NCBI GenBank assembly: GCA_004535785.1
Contig: SPIB01000002.1
Location: 412,320 to 476,319, forward strand
Reading direction: 5' to 3'
From: Gammaproteobacteria bacterium LSUCC0112
GTDB taxonomy: Bacteria > Pseudomonadota > Gammaproteobacteria > Pseudomonadales > Pseudohongiellaceae
DNA length: 64,000 bases
Positions 7,792-17,167 of the stretch are shown piece after piece. Under the pieces are notes generated by a model. That model searched no databases. It saw nothing but the letters and a program-made list of their open reading frames with translations, and was not told where the DNA came from. How positions within the stretch are numbered: the first letter of the stretch is position 1; each line of letters opens with the position of its first letter. The position numbers and the translations under genes were made by a program.

Positions 7792-9942
7792 TTGCATATC
7801 TGCAAACAAGAAATCACCGATATGACACACAATATAACGAACAAACTCGACAACAGCCCGGTCAAAGTTGGTGTATGGATCGTAAGCCCTGCTGCCTGCA
7901 CACTTGCAAAAGATGACCGGGAAATAAAGATCACCCCGCGCAGTATGGATGTGCTTCGATTACTGATCGCAAACGCCGGCAGTGTTGTCAGTCCTTCAGA
8001 TTTTCTCGATACCATTTGGCGCTCGCCCATTGCTTCCGATCATGCTGTTCACAAAGCCATTGCCGAACTTCGCAGCGCATTGGAAGATGATGCGCATCAA
8101 CCCTTGTACATCAAAACCGTCCCCAAGCGCGGCTACACCTTAATTGCCGAACTGGGGCATGTTGGCGAGCCGGCTACCGCAAAACCTGAGCTTTCATCAA
8201 CGCTGGCTACTGATGAGGCGGAAGTGAACAGATTTTCGGTCAATTCCCCCGCTGACTCCTGGTGGCGGCGGGGTTTGATTGCCGCGGTATTGTGTGCATT
8301 GGTGATCGCCATACCTTTGCTGTGGCGCTCGCCTGACAGCACGCCGGAGGCTGACGGCGTAGTTAAACTCGCTGTGTTGCCGTTTGAATCGCGTGATTTT
8401 ACAGATGAAAATCAGATACTTGCGGAAGGAATCAGGGACTCTTTGATTAACGGACTTGGCAAGATCAGTCATCTTCAAGTGCTTTCCACGGCCAGTTCTA
8501 CCAACACCTTGAGTACCAGCACAGGTCTGGATCGCAATTTTTTACGTGAGGCTGATCACGTGCTTCAGGGCAGTGTCATGACGGCTGATGGCAGATTGCG
8601 AGTGATAGTCCATCTGGTACGCGCAGGCGATGGTTTACGTGAATACTCTGATCAATTTGACCTGCCGATGAACGACATTTTTGCTGTGCAAGACAAGATC
8701 GTTAGTAATGTCGTCAGCGCGTTGAGCATTTATCTGAACGATGTTGAGCGCTCGGAAATGTTGGATTGGGGGACGACCAATCCCCTCGCGTATGAGCGCT
8801 TTCTGCGGGGAGAGTTCTACAATAACCAGTTCAATCCCGCAGACTGGGAGCGGGCAATCAGTTACCACAAGGCCGCCATTGAGCTGGATCCCAATTTTAT
8901 GAATGCCTATCACGGACTGGCGACGGCCGCGAATAACCTTGCCGTGTATAGCGGCACCGAAAAGATCAATCAAATGTATGAGTTGGTGTTGAACGTGCAT
9001 CGGGAGATATCTCGAATAGATCCCGATAGCCCCATCCTTGATTCAATTCAAGCCATCAAGCTGCGTATGCGTGGCTCAAGTTACATACAGCAAGAGATGC
9101 AGTTACGTGAGCAGATCATGTCGGGTAATCCGCCCCATTTTGCCATGGCGCATTATGCGCTGTTGCTAATTGGTGCGCGCATGTACAAAGAAGCCGCTGA
9201 TTTTCTGAATCTGGCCTCCGAAGCTGGCCCCTATGAAATTTCCCCTGATGAGGTGTGGAGTTATCGAATCAATGTATTGACCCCATCTGAGGCTATACTG
9301 GCACGCAAAAATCAGCTTCAGGATCGTCCCTTCCACGTCAGCTTTCTGGGATCAGTCGCGGTCAATTTGGCGATGCTGGGAGATTTCAGGCAAGCACAAA
9401 TTTATTTAAATCAACAGCGTGAAGTTGATATTGAAGGTATTCTCGAACATTACAGCGAGATCATCATGAGCTTTCTGGCGGGTGACATCCAGCCCGGTTC
9501 TGACGAATTTCTGGCGGCACTTAAGGATCATCCTGACTTCTACTACAACAATGGCATGTTGTCTTTTATGGTGGGTGATATCGAGCGCGGTATCTCATAC
9601 TGGCAGAACCTGCAGCCGGAACAATTGCGCCGACTGTTTAATGTGACACATTCTGCTGAAAAGTATTTCCCTGATCATGTGCTTGCATCGGCGGACTATC
9701 AAGGGTTGCTGGAGTCACTTGGCGCGGGTATCAGCTGGCAACATCGATTGATGGAAGGTGTCATGCAGATGGAGCAAATGACCGGCGTCAGCCTCAGTCG
9801 AAAATCGCGTGACGCTTACGACAAGGGGCTTTTTATGCAAGATAACAACCTCTGGTCCGAGCAGCAGTGGGCAGAATTTAACCATCATAAATCCCAACGT
9901 CTCAGTCAGGCATCGACACTGGGTGCAAATCGCATTCACTAA
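7792..9942 (+). CDS. CadC/ToxR-like membrane transcription regulator with TPR-type C-terminus
   Basis: A 716-residue protein with an OmpR-type winged helix at about residues 25-120 (ends PKRGYTLIAEL, the classic end of that fold) and one membrane helix at about 168-185. A periplasmic part starts with a TolB/FlgO-like segment (KLAVLPFESRDF...GIRDSLINGLG, about 195-225), followed by helical TPR-like repeats to the end. Such proteins sense a periplasmic signal and bind DNA directly. The best start is TTG at 7792, seven bases after GGGAGGG; the in-frame ATG at 7822 has no ribosome site. It lies between the amine oxidase and a TonB receptor and is the likely local regulator of one or both (inference). 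Confidence 0.85.
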   Translation: MHICKQEITDMTHNITNKLDNSPVKVGVWIVSPAACTLAKDDREIKITPRSMDVLRLLIANAGSVVSPSDFLDTIWRSPIASDHAVHKAIAELRSALEDDAHQPLYIKTVPKRGYTLIAELGHVGEPATAKPELSSTLATDEAEVNRFSVNSPADSWWRRGLIAAVLCALVIAIPLLWRSPDSTPEADGVVKLAVLPFESRDFTDENQILAEGIRDSLINGLGKISHLQVLSTASSTNTLSTSTGLDRNFLREADHVLQGSVMTADGRLRVIVHLVRAGDGLREYSDQFDLPMNDIFAVQDKIVSNVVSALSIYLNDVERSEMLDWGTTNPLAYERFLRGEFYNNQFNPADWERAISYHKAAIELDPNFMNAYHGLATAANNLAVYSGTEKINQMYELVLNVHREISRIDPDSPILDSIQAIKLRMRGSSYIQQEMQLREQIMSGNPPHFAMAHYALLLIGARMYKEAADFLNLASEAGPYEISPDEVWSYRINVLTPSEAILARKNQLQDRPFHVSFLGSVAVNLAMLGDFRQAQIYLNQQREVDIEGILEHYSEIIMSFLAGDIQPGSDEFLAALKDHPDFYYNNGMLSFMVGDIERGISYWQNLQPEQLRRLFNVTHSAEKYFPDHVLASADYQGLLESLGAGISWQHRLMEGVMQMEQMTGVSLSRKSRDAYDKGLFMQDNNLWSEQQWAEFNHHKSQRLSQASTLGANRIH

Positions 9943-10080
9943 GCTGGTTGCAATTCCACCCTGATGTGTGACTTTTGTCCTTAAAATGCACAATCATGTG
10001 CCAGATCAAACCCTTACTATTCTCATCCTGAATAAACTCAGTTATGCTGCCCTCAACCATGCATCAACCGGGCATGGCGT

Positions 10081-10102
10081 TCAGTCAAAATGAACAGACC
10101 TC
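10081..10102 (+). repeat. shared motif copy 1 (TCAGTC/CAAAATGAACAGACCTC)
   Basis: First of three copies of a roughly 20-22 base motif in this window (others at 17233 and 22523). Seventeen bases from 10086 are identical to the copy at 22528-22544. The copy starts the structured leader of the TonB receptor gene. CTGTCC and GATTT follow at similar distances in copies 1 and 2. Confidence 0.55.
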
Positions 10103-10290
10103 GCGAATTACCTGTCCTTCAGGACGATTTAGTAGGTATTAAGAAGGTTTCCGGGAGGACTTTCGCGAGCCCATGTTCTCATAATCGGGGCAGCCGTATA
10201 GCTGAGACTTACAAGAATACAGATTCCACGCGGCAGGCTCTTAATCGGTTCATGAACAAGACGCACTTACTACAGAAAAAGGAAAAATCA
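10086..10290 (+). promoter_or_regulatory. long structured 5' region of TonB receptor gene
   Basis: About 200 bases before the start codon that can be read through in frame but look like an untranslated leader. CTCGCGAA (10100-10107) is perfectly complementary to TTCGCGAG (10162-10169), enclosing a GTCC-TTCA-GGAC hairpin (10114-10125). I looked for and did not find the conserved boxes of the cobalamin, TPP or glycine riboswitches. The rest of the gap, 9943-10080, shows no gene and presumably holds the promoter. Confidence 0.4.
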
Positions 10291-12828
10291 ATGAATAAAA
10301 CTCCAAAACTCTGCACACTCTCGTCCGTACTCGTATTGCTCGGGTCCATGGCGGCAGTTGCTCCTGGTGCCTACGCACAACAAGGTGGTGCTGCACCGGA
10401 GCTCGAAGAAGTCGTTGTTACCGGCTCCCGCGCCGCGCCACGGACTGCGATGGATTCTGCAGCACCTGTCGACGTGTTCTCAGCTCAAGACTTCCAGGAC
10501 CAAGGTACCTCAGACATCAATGATCTGATGCGTAACTTGGTACCCACATTTAACGTACAGACTCAGGACATTAACGACGGCTCCTCCTTGGTACGTCCTA
10601 CGACCTTGCGTGGTCTGCCTGCTGACAACACGCTGGTGCTGGTTAACGGCAAGCGTCGTCACCGCTCAGCAGTTATTCAGTATGGCCGTTCAGGTACGCA
10701 CTTCCCTGACATCCAGATGATCCCGCCAATTGCCATGCGTCAGGTTGAAGTGCTGCGTGACGGCGCATCTGCCCAGTACGGTTCAGACGCGATTGCTGGC
10801 GTATTCAACTTCCAGTTGAAAGAAAATAACGAAGGCGCATCCTTTGAATACAAAACTGGCCAGTACACAGAAACCAGCGATGGTACCCTGCAGTATGTTG
10901 CCGGTAACGTAGGTCTGCCGTTAGGTAATGATGGTTTTGCCAGCGTCAGCTTTGACGTGACCAACCAGATGCGCAGTGACCGTTCAATCCAGCGTGCTGA
11001 TGCTCAGGCAATCATCAATGCCGGTAACAAAGCGGTACCCGTTAATGCTCAGACACAAGGTCTGCCTGATGTTGGTAACTTCAACATCGTGATCAACGCG
11101 GGTATTCAATTGTCTGCCAACCAAGAGCTTTACTCATTTGGTGGTTATAGCGAAAAGACCAACGAACTGGGCTTCTTCTATCGTCCAGCTGAGAACCGTG
11201 GTGGCCTGTTCACCGTGGGCAGCAACCACCTGATTCTGGATACTACACCGAACGGTACCGGCAACTGCCCGACTATTCCACGTAGTGTATACCCGAACGC
11301 TGGTAGCTCGTTGACCGTGCTGAATGCTGTTGGTGCCAATCCGAACTGCTTCAGTTTCCTTGAGTGGTTCCCGGGCGGATACACACCGGTATTTGGTGGC
11401 GATATTGTTGACTTCTCCAACGTCACCGGTGTTCGCGGCGAATTGTCTAACGGCACACGTTACGATGTCAGCATCAACAACGGTTATTCAGAAGTTGAAT
11501 TCTTCATCTACAACACCACCAACCCGTCAATGGGCCCACAGTCACCCACCTCGTTCAAACCAGGTGTGTATCAGACCATTGAAAATACGGTCAACTTTGA
11601 CTTTGTTACCCCCATCGCTGTTGACGGCTTCTACTCGCCGCTGAACTTTGCATACGGTGCCGAGTGGCGTCGTGAGACTTTCCGCGTCACTAACCGTGAC
11701 GAAAATGCGTGGAAAGTGGGACCTTACGCAACCAAAGGCGCAAACATTGGCTCCGACGGTTTCCCAGGCTTCTCTCCAACCGCACAGGGTTCATGGGATC
11801 GTAAAAATTGGGCATTCTATGTGGATATCGAAGCCGACGTGACTGAGCGCCTGCTGCTGGGTGCTGCTGTTCGTTACGAAGATTTCTACAACACCTTTGG
11901 TGGCACCACTGAAGGCAAAATCAGTGCGCGTTACCGTTTAACTGACACCATCAACATCCGTTCTACGTACAGCACCGGTTTCCGTGCACCGTCACCAGGC
12001 CAGGCGAATATTTCTAATATCTCGACAGGTACTGATGCCGGTATTACCATCAACCAGGGCCAGATCCCTCCAACCAACCCCATCTCTGTGGCGTTTGGTG
12101 GTCGTGAACTGACGCCTGAGCAGGCAGAGAACTTCTCCGTTGGCCTGGCGTGGGATGTTGCAGGTGTAGACCTGACAATTGACTACTTCAACATCAAAAT
12201 GGAAGACAGAATCCTGAACTCCAGTAACTTCACGATCACGCCAGCCATTGCGCAGCAGCTCGAAGATTCTGGTATTGTGGGTGCACGTAGTATTGCCCGG
12301 TTCTCTTACTACACCAATGACTTGGATACCACTAACGAAGGTGTCGAAATCGTTGCTGCCTACACACACGATTGGGGCAACAGCCGCACCCAGTTCCAGG
12401 GTTCATGGGCTTGGACTGATCAGACTCTGGACAGCTTCACGCCATCACTGTTGAACCGTGCTGCGCAGTTGACCCTGACTGACCAGATCCCGGCTAACCG
12501 TGGTAATTTCCGTGCCAACCACCTGATTGGTGACTGGCGTATCACTGCCAGTGCAAACTACTACGACAAGTATCTGGTGGTTCCGTCAAGCGCCGACGCA
12601 ACTCGCGATTATTGGGCAAACAGTGAAGTCATTTTTGGCACTGAAGTTGCGTACACGTTTAATGATAACTACACCGTTGTCATTGGCGCAGACAACGTAT
12701 TCAGCACCAAACCTGAAGAAATTCGTCCAATCGACGTGGGTTCAGGCACTTCTAACAAGTATCTGACCTCATCAGGCTTCAGCCCGAACGGCCGCTTCCT
12801 GTATGGTCGAGTGCAGGTAAACTTCTGA
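10291..12828 (+). CDS. TonB-dependent outer-membrane receptor
   Basis: An 845-residue receptor that imports a ligand across the outer membrane using TonB energy. The chosen ATG follows AAAAAGG and gives a clean signal peptide (cleaved near ...PGAYAQ). Upstream in-frame codons to 10090 have no signal sequence or ribosome site. Next come a TonB-box-like segment, LEEVVVTGSRA (about residues 36-46), a plug domain with LRGLPADNTLVLVNGKRR and VEVLRDGASAQYGSDAIAGV, and a 22-strand-type barrel ending in aromatic GRVQVNF. The ligand is unknown. Neighbouring genes (amine oxidase, cytochrome, RidA-like) suggest an amine, amino acid or peptide rather than iron (inference). A strong terminator follows. 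Confidence 0.93.
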   Translation: MNKTPKLCTLSSVLVLLGSMAAVAPGAYAQQGGAAPELEEVVVTGSRAAPRTAMDSAAPVDVFSAQDFQDQGTSDINDLMRNLVPTFNVQTQDINDGSSLVRPTTLRGLPADNTLVLVNGKRRHRSAVIQYGRSGTHFPDIQMIPPIAMRQVEVLRDGASAQYGSDAIAGVFNFQLKENNEGASFEYKTGQYTETSDGTLQYVAGNVGLPLGNDGFASVSFDVTNQMRSDRSIQRADAQAIINAGNKAVPVNAQTQGLPDVGNFNIVINAGIQLSANQELYSFGGYSEKTNELGFFYRPAENRGGLFTVGSNHLILDTTPNGTGNCPTIPRSVYPNAGSSLTVLNAVGANPNCFSFLEWFPGGYTPVFGGDIVDFSNVTGVRGELSNGTRYDVSINNGYSEVEFFIYNTTNPSMGPQSPTSFKPGVYQTIENTVNFDFVTPIAVDGFYSPLNFAYGAEWRRETFRVTNRDENAWKVGPYATKGANIGSDGFPGFSPTAQGSWDRKNWAFYVDIEADVTERLLLGAAVRYEDFYNTFGGTTEGKISARYRLTDTINIRSTYSTGFRAPSPGQANISNISTGTDAGITINQGQIPPTNPISVAFGGRELTPEQAENFSVGLAWDVAGVDLTIDYFNIKMEDRILNSSNFTITPAIAQQLEDSGIVGARSIARFSYYTNDLDTTNEGVEIVAAYTHDWGNSRTQFQGSWAWTDQTLDSFTPSLLNRAAQLTLTDQIPANRGNFRANHLIGDWRITASANYYDKYLVVPSSADATRDYWANSEVIFGTEVAYTFNDNYTVVIGADNVFSTKPEEIRPIDVGSGTSNKYLTSSGFSPNGRFLYGRVQVNF

Positions 12829-12865
12829 TCCGAGTAAATACCCGGATTCGAAGGTGAGTTAACAA

Positions 12866-12897
12866 AGAGGGGCGAAACTATTTTCGCCCCTCTTTTT
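12866..12897 (+). terminator. intrinsic terminator after TonB receptor gene
   Basis: A perfect 12-base stem (AGAGGGGCGAAA / TTTCGCCCCTCT) with the loop CTAT, ending in a run of T. It separates the receptor from the cytochrome gene. Confidence 0.92.
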
Positions 12898-12973
12898 AAC
12901 GCAAGACAGCACGACAAGTATAAATCGAACGTGAACACGGTTTTTTGTTCAATCAAATCAAAGGTTTTCTGGT

Positions 12974-13600
12974 ATGAAAAAAGCAGGATTCTGGTTAAAT
13001 CTGGCGCTGGGTGCCGCACTGTGTACAACCTCACAGGCTGCAACCGTTGACGGCGTGGAAGTCAGTGACCGGTTCTGTCTGACTTGCCACGGCACAGATG
13101 GCCAAGGCAACATTGGAATAGATGCTCCCCGCCTTGCTGGTATGGAGCGATGGTATTTGCAACGACAACTGGAGATTTTCAGAAGCGGCCTGCGCGGCAC
13201 GCATCCGGAAGATCTTAATGGCAAAGAAATGCAGCCAATGGCGGCCATTCTCAGTGATGAAAGCATTCAGGATATTCTGAATTGGGCTGAGACGTGGGAA
13301 TACAAACCCGCAGAAATTACGTTGACCGGTGGCGATGTCGCCCGAGGTCGTACACTTTATCAGACTTGTGCAGCCTGTCACGGCGCCGCTGGTGAAGGTA
13401 ATGAGGCCATGCGGGCACCCGCACTTCGTGGTCAAAATGATTTTTATCTGGTGAATCAGCTGAAAAACTTCAAAGCTGGTTTGCGCGGTTCAGATTCCCG
13501 TGATCAACAGGGTTCGCAGATGCGCATGATGGCCCAGGGCATTCCTGATGATCAGGCTATCACCGATATCGTCAGTTATATCAATACGCTAGGCCGTTGA
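12974..13600 (+). CDS. exported di-heme cytochrome c (c4-like)
   Basis: A 208-residue periplasmic electron carrier. A signal peptide ends near residue 23. Two similar halves each carry a CxxCH haem site, CLTCH at residues 35-39 and CAACH at 132-136, with candidate axial methionines in KEMQPM (about 86-89) and SQMRMM (about 180-185). This two-domain build is that of cytochrome c4. It overlaps the next gene's open frame slightly and is spaced 41 bases from its preferred start, so the two are probably co-transcribed. It may take electrons from a periplasmic dehydrogenase such as the flavin amine oxidase at 5.9-7.4 kb (inference). Confidence 0.9.
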   Translation: MKKAGFWLNLALGAALCTTSQAATVDGVEVSDRFCLTCHGTDGQGNIGIDAPRLAGMERWYLQRQLEIFRSGLRGTHPEDLNGKEMQPMAAILSDESIQDILNWAETWEYKPAEITLTGGDVARGRTLYQTCAACHGAAGEGNEAMRAPALRGQNDFYLVNQLKNFKAGLRGSDSRDQQGSQMRMMAQGIPDDQAITDIVSYINTLGR

Positions 13601-13641
13601 GAGCAACGGGCTCTAACTATAAACCATTAAAGGAGAATGCG

Positions 13642-14157
13642 ATGTCCCGATCCCCGATCAAGCAAGTTTTAACAGGTGCGGTGTTGGCTTGTGGTCTTTC
13701 CATGGCAGCTGCAACTGTTGTTGCTCAAGATGTAATTATTCACCCGAATGCCGGTACTTTCCCAATTGCAAACGCGGTTGAAGTCGGTCCTGGTGCATCT
13801 ATCATTTTCCACAGTGGTGTGACACCCGCTGCGGCCAATCCTGATGCACAGCGCGGCACACCAGAGTTTTATGGCGATACCAAGACGCAGGCGATCAGTG
13901 TATTCAACCGCATGCAAGCTGACCTTGAACGTCATGGGCTGAGCATGGGTGATGTGGTCAAGATGACTGTTTTCCTGGTAGGCGACCCGGCGATGGGTGG
14001 CCAGATGGATTTTGATGGCTTCATGGAAGCCTACCGAATGTTCTGGGGCACACCAGAACAGCCGCGGCTGCCCGCCCGTTCAACCGTACAGGTTGCAGGT
14101 CTGGTAGGTCCGCTGATGTTTGTTGAAGTTGAAGTCATCACTGCAACAACGCGTTAA
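13642..14157 (+). CDS. exported RidA/YjgF family protein (imine/enamine deaminase-like)
   Basis: A 171-residue protein: a signal peptide of about 28 residues (ending ATVVAQ), then a RidA domain. RidA proteins hydrolyse reactive imines and enamines, normally in the cytoplasm, so an exported one is notable. The C-terminal part shows the family pattern PARSTVQVAGL (about 140-150), containing the conserved arginine, and the GD.VK.TVFL strand (about 108-120). AGGAG six to ten bases before 13642 decides this start over an in-frame ATG at 13597. It follows the cytochrome gene in one unit closed by a terminator. A periplasmic imine product of the nearby amine oxidase would be an attractive substrate (inference). 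Confidence 0.85.
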   Translation: MSRSPIKQVLTGAVLACGLSMAAATVVAQDVIIHPNAGTFPIANAVEVGPGASIIFHSGVTPAAANPDAQRGTPEFYGDTKTQAISVFNRMQADLERHGLSMGDVVKMTVFLVGDPAMGGQMDFDGFMEAYRMFWGTPEQPRLPARSTVQVAGLVGPLMFVEVEVITATTR

Positions 14158-14241
14158 GTGCACTACGGTCGGGTGGTATTCCCCCCCTTGAGCCACCCGG
14201 CTGTTTTTATCTGAAGTTCTGATCAATGGCTGAGACAAAAT

Positions 14242-14280
14242 AAAAAAGCCCGGCCTGTCTTCACAAGCCGGGCCTTTTTA
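14242..14280. terminator. bidirectional intrinsic terminator
   Basis: GCCCGGC (14248-14254) and GCCGGGC (14267-14273) form a stem flanked by an A-run on the left and a T-run on the right. It can end both the RidA unit from the left and the TonB receptor gene from the right. Confidence 0.92.
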
Positions 14281-14299
14281 TGCCCAATAATCAGTCAAA

Positions 14300-17167
14300 T
14301 CAATTGGGGCGCCAATCAACAGACAATGAGAATTGTCGGCCCCACGGACTGTGCAAGCGACTTTCAAATCCACCCAGTACCGGCAGTAGCTGCGGCTGAC
14401 GATCGAACACATTATTGATACCAACGCTGATACCGATCTCGCTGTCCAGATAATCAGTCATTGTATAGGTGTACTGCGCATTCACGATGCTCCAGGAATT
14501 TACTTTTCCATTCGCAGGCGGCTGCACTCCGGTCAATACGTTGTTAACAGCATCGTCAAAAATAACGCTGTCCTGGTAGTTGTAAGTCAATGATGCACTG
14601 TGATTATTCAGGAACCAGTTTGTTCTTAGCTGAGATTTGAGCTTGGGTACGGGCGCCACAACGCCCGTTCTGGCATTCTGCTTACCTAACGCATCAATAA
14701 TGGCACCTTGATCCCGGTATTCATAGTTGGTGTTATAGGTTGCACTTAACACGGTTGTGAACGTTCCAAGATTACTGGTATTCAGTGTGTAACGGGCGCG
14801 GGCATCAATCAGATCCACCCATACCGTACTGACGTTCTTGGCCTGACTGACAACGCGTACCACGCGCTGCGCTGCGCTATCACGCGTCACGCTGGCCAGT
14901 GGAGTCCCGCCTGCTGCCACCCACGCATTAGCTGCATTTCGTGTCGCAGAGCCCGGCGTTGAACTATACGCAGACGCGGACGACCCGATAGCTTTCAGCA
15001 TTTCTGCAAACTCGATGGCAACAATATCAAGCGTTCCCAGTGTACGAATACGATCCGTATACTCAATGGATTGATAATCCATGCTCAGGCTCAAGCTATC
15101 CAGCGGTTCCCAGGTGAAGCCAACGTTCCAGATATCGGATGTCTCCGGCGCCAAGCTGGGATTGCCTGATGAGCAGGTGGCGCCACCATTAAGTACGCCG
15201 CCGGTTATAGGATCAGCTCCAAAAAAGATTTCACCGCAGTTCTCGTTTGGATCAAAGGGACGTGATTGTGCTGGCGTTGGTGCCAGGAAACTTTCACCTA
15301 TTGAGCCCCTGAGCGCGAGGGTTGGTAGTGCTTCCCAGCGCAGCGCCAATTTCGGTGTTGTTGTCTGCAGGCCAAATGTTGTGAAATTCTCATGACGCAC
15401 AGCAAGTTGAGCATCCAAGGTCTCCAATATTGGTACTTCAAACTCAACATAGGCTGCCTGTACCCGGCTGGCATATCGACGATCAACGGGTGGTGAGTCG
15501 GCAATACTGGAGTTGTAGTTTTGTCTTATCTTGGACAAGGGGTTGGCATTGTCAAACTCCACGACATCCCTGAATTGATAACCAATGGCCATCTGCATCA
15601 TACCCGAAGGCAACTCATACAGATCCCCCGTGGTATTCAATTCAAATACGGCCAATTCATTGACTGACGACCGGTAATTCAATGTCGGTGCAACCCAATC
15701 CACCAACGCCTGACTATTACTGGTTACGCCAGCTTGATAAAACGGAGACCGCGTATCAGCAGAGCCGAAAGGATTGAGCCACTCGTTACCAGCAGGACCT
15801 CCCTGCCCCAGCAAGGCTGCCTGCAGGTTATTGATATTAATCATGTGCTGTGTGGAGTCCCGGTGAACGCGTTGGTAACTGAACGAGCTATTAGCTGTCC
15901 AGGTATCCGTGAGGTCAAAACGGGCACCCAATTTGTAGCGCTGAATAAAATCTTCGTATTCCTGCTTACGTGCCCCGGTCGCGGGGTCGGCATAAGATGG
16001 CAATGTCCCTGCGATTGCAAACGGGCGCCACAACCAGGGTGAAACATCCACACCAAATGGATTTGATGGATTGTTGGCAGGCACTACCAGCGCATCACGG
16101 TTATTGCCATTTAGCTGATAGGTCAATGTGTTGTGATTGTCCGACTGTCGGCTGGCAATGGAGGCTTGTGCTTGCAGTTCAATGCCATTGCTCAATTGGT
16201 AAGTCATGTTCTGAAATATGTTGTATTCGACCTTGCCAGAGGCAATTGGCCACTGCTGACCGTAGTTAAAGAAGCAGTTGTTGCCTGGTTGAGGAATGCC
16301 ACTTGGATTATTATTGCGGGCGCCAAAGTCCGTGACATCATTAAACGTACCGCAGCTGGGGTCAACAAGATTGCCGCCCGTCAATGTGCCACGATGCAGC
16401 TGTCCGGGCACAGGATTAGCCCCGACAACACGGCGAAATACACCAGGGTTACCAGAGTTAGCCCAACCATAGTCTGCTCGCAGCAATCGCGGGTTCTCAA
16501 ACATCATGTAAGGGGTAGTTTTTGCGTAATCCGCTGCAAACACGTAGCTAACACCGCTATTAAAATCGCGCCCCATCAGGATACCCAGTCGGTTATCCTC
16601 AAAATTGCCGCCTTCGTTGCGTTGGTGCGACACTCGTGTCCGTATGCCATCAAAACTTTTGATAGGGATCAAGTTGACCACCCCTGCTACGGCATCTGAA
16701 CCATACAAAGCGGAGCCACCGTCAAGTACTACCTCCATGCGGTCAATAGCGATTTCAGGCAAAAGAGTATTGATGCCCGAATCTACCGATCGTGAACCGT
16801 CCATCAGAGTCAGCGTACTGTTTTCGCCGAGTCCGCGTAAGTTAAACGTTGTACCCACACTGGTTTGTCCGCCGCTGCTGCCGGCGTTTACATTGTTGAC
16901 AGTATTGGTATTCTGAGTGTAGCTCAGATCGCGGATGTAGTTGCCCATATTGGGCGCACCAGCGGCCTGAATATCGGCCTGACTAACCGTGTCAACCGGG
17001 TTGTTCTGGGCAAATGCGCTGTTGCGGATAAACGAACCTGTAACAACTACCTCTTCCAGTTCCGGTGCCTCCTGCTGCGCAAAAGCTACAACAGGAATGG
17101 CCAGAGAACCTGCCATGACAGTTTGGATCAGATAATTCAGATAACGTTTTTGTTTGTTATTGTTCAT
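14300..17167 (-). CDS. TonB-dependent outer-membrane receptor
   Basis: A 955-residue receptor. The signal peptide ends near residue 30 (VVAFAQ), followed by the TonB-box-like LEEVVVTGS (about 36-44), a plug with LRGLGENSTLTLMDGSR and MEVVLDGGSALYGSDAVAGV, and a long barrel ending LSVDWRPN. It shares the TonB-box style of the receptor at 10.3 kb, but the extracellular loops are longer. GAGAGG lies before the ATG. The pair of receptors flanks the cytochrome/RidA genes, which suggests a shared uptake function. The ligand is unknown. Confidence 0.93.
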   Translation of the reverse strand: MNNNKQKRYLNYLIQTVMAGSLAIPVVAFAQQEAPELEEVVVTGSFIRNSAFAQNNPVDTVSQADIQAAGAPNMGNYIRDLSYTQNTNTVNNVNAGSSGGQTSVGTTFNLRGLGENSTLTLMDGSRSVDSGINTLLPEIAIDRMEVVLDGGSALYGSDAVAGVVNLIPIKSFDGIRTRVSHQRNEGGNFEDNRLGILMGRDFNSGVSYVFAADYAKTTPYMMFENPRLLRADYGWANSGNPGVFRRVVGANPVPGQLHRGTLTGGNLVDPSCGTFNDVTDFGARNNNPSGIPQPGNNCFFNYGQQWPIASGKVEYNIFQNMTYQLSNGIELQAQASIASRQSDNHNTLTYQLNGNNRDALVVPANNPSNPFGVDVSPWLWRPFAIAGTLPSYADPATGARKQEYEDFIQRYKLGARFDLTDTWTANSSFSYQRVHRDSTQHMININNLQAALLGQGGPAGNEWLNPFGSADTRSPFYQAGVTSNSQALVDWVAPTLNYRSSVNELAVFELNTTGDLYELPSGMMQMAIGYQFRDVVEFDNANPLSKIRQNYNSSIADSPPVDRRYASRVQAAYVEFEVPILETLDAQLAVRHENFTTFGLQTTTPKLALRWEALPTLALRGSIGESFLAPTPAQSRPFDPNENCGEIFFGADPITGGVLNGGATCSSGNPSLAPETSDIWNVGFTWEPLDSLSLSMDYQSIEYTDRIRTLGTLDIVAIEFAEMLKAIGSSASAYSSTPGSATRNAANAWVAAGGTPLASVTRDSAAQRVVRVVSQAKNVSTVWVDLIDARARYTLNTSNLGTFTTVLSATYNTNYEYRDQGAIIDALGKQNARTGVVAPVPKLKSQLRTNWFLNNHSASLTYNYQDSVIFDDAVNNVLTGVQPPANGKVNSWSIVNAQYTYTMTDYLDSEIGISVGINNVFDRQPQLLPVLGGFESRLHSPWGRQFSLSVDWRPN

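Noticed and set aside
10090-10290. N-terminal extension of the TonB receptor reading frame
   Set aside because: It has no signal peptide or ribosome site, while ATG 10291 has both; the segment looks like RNA leader.
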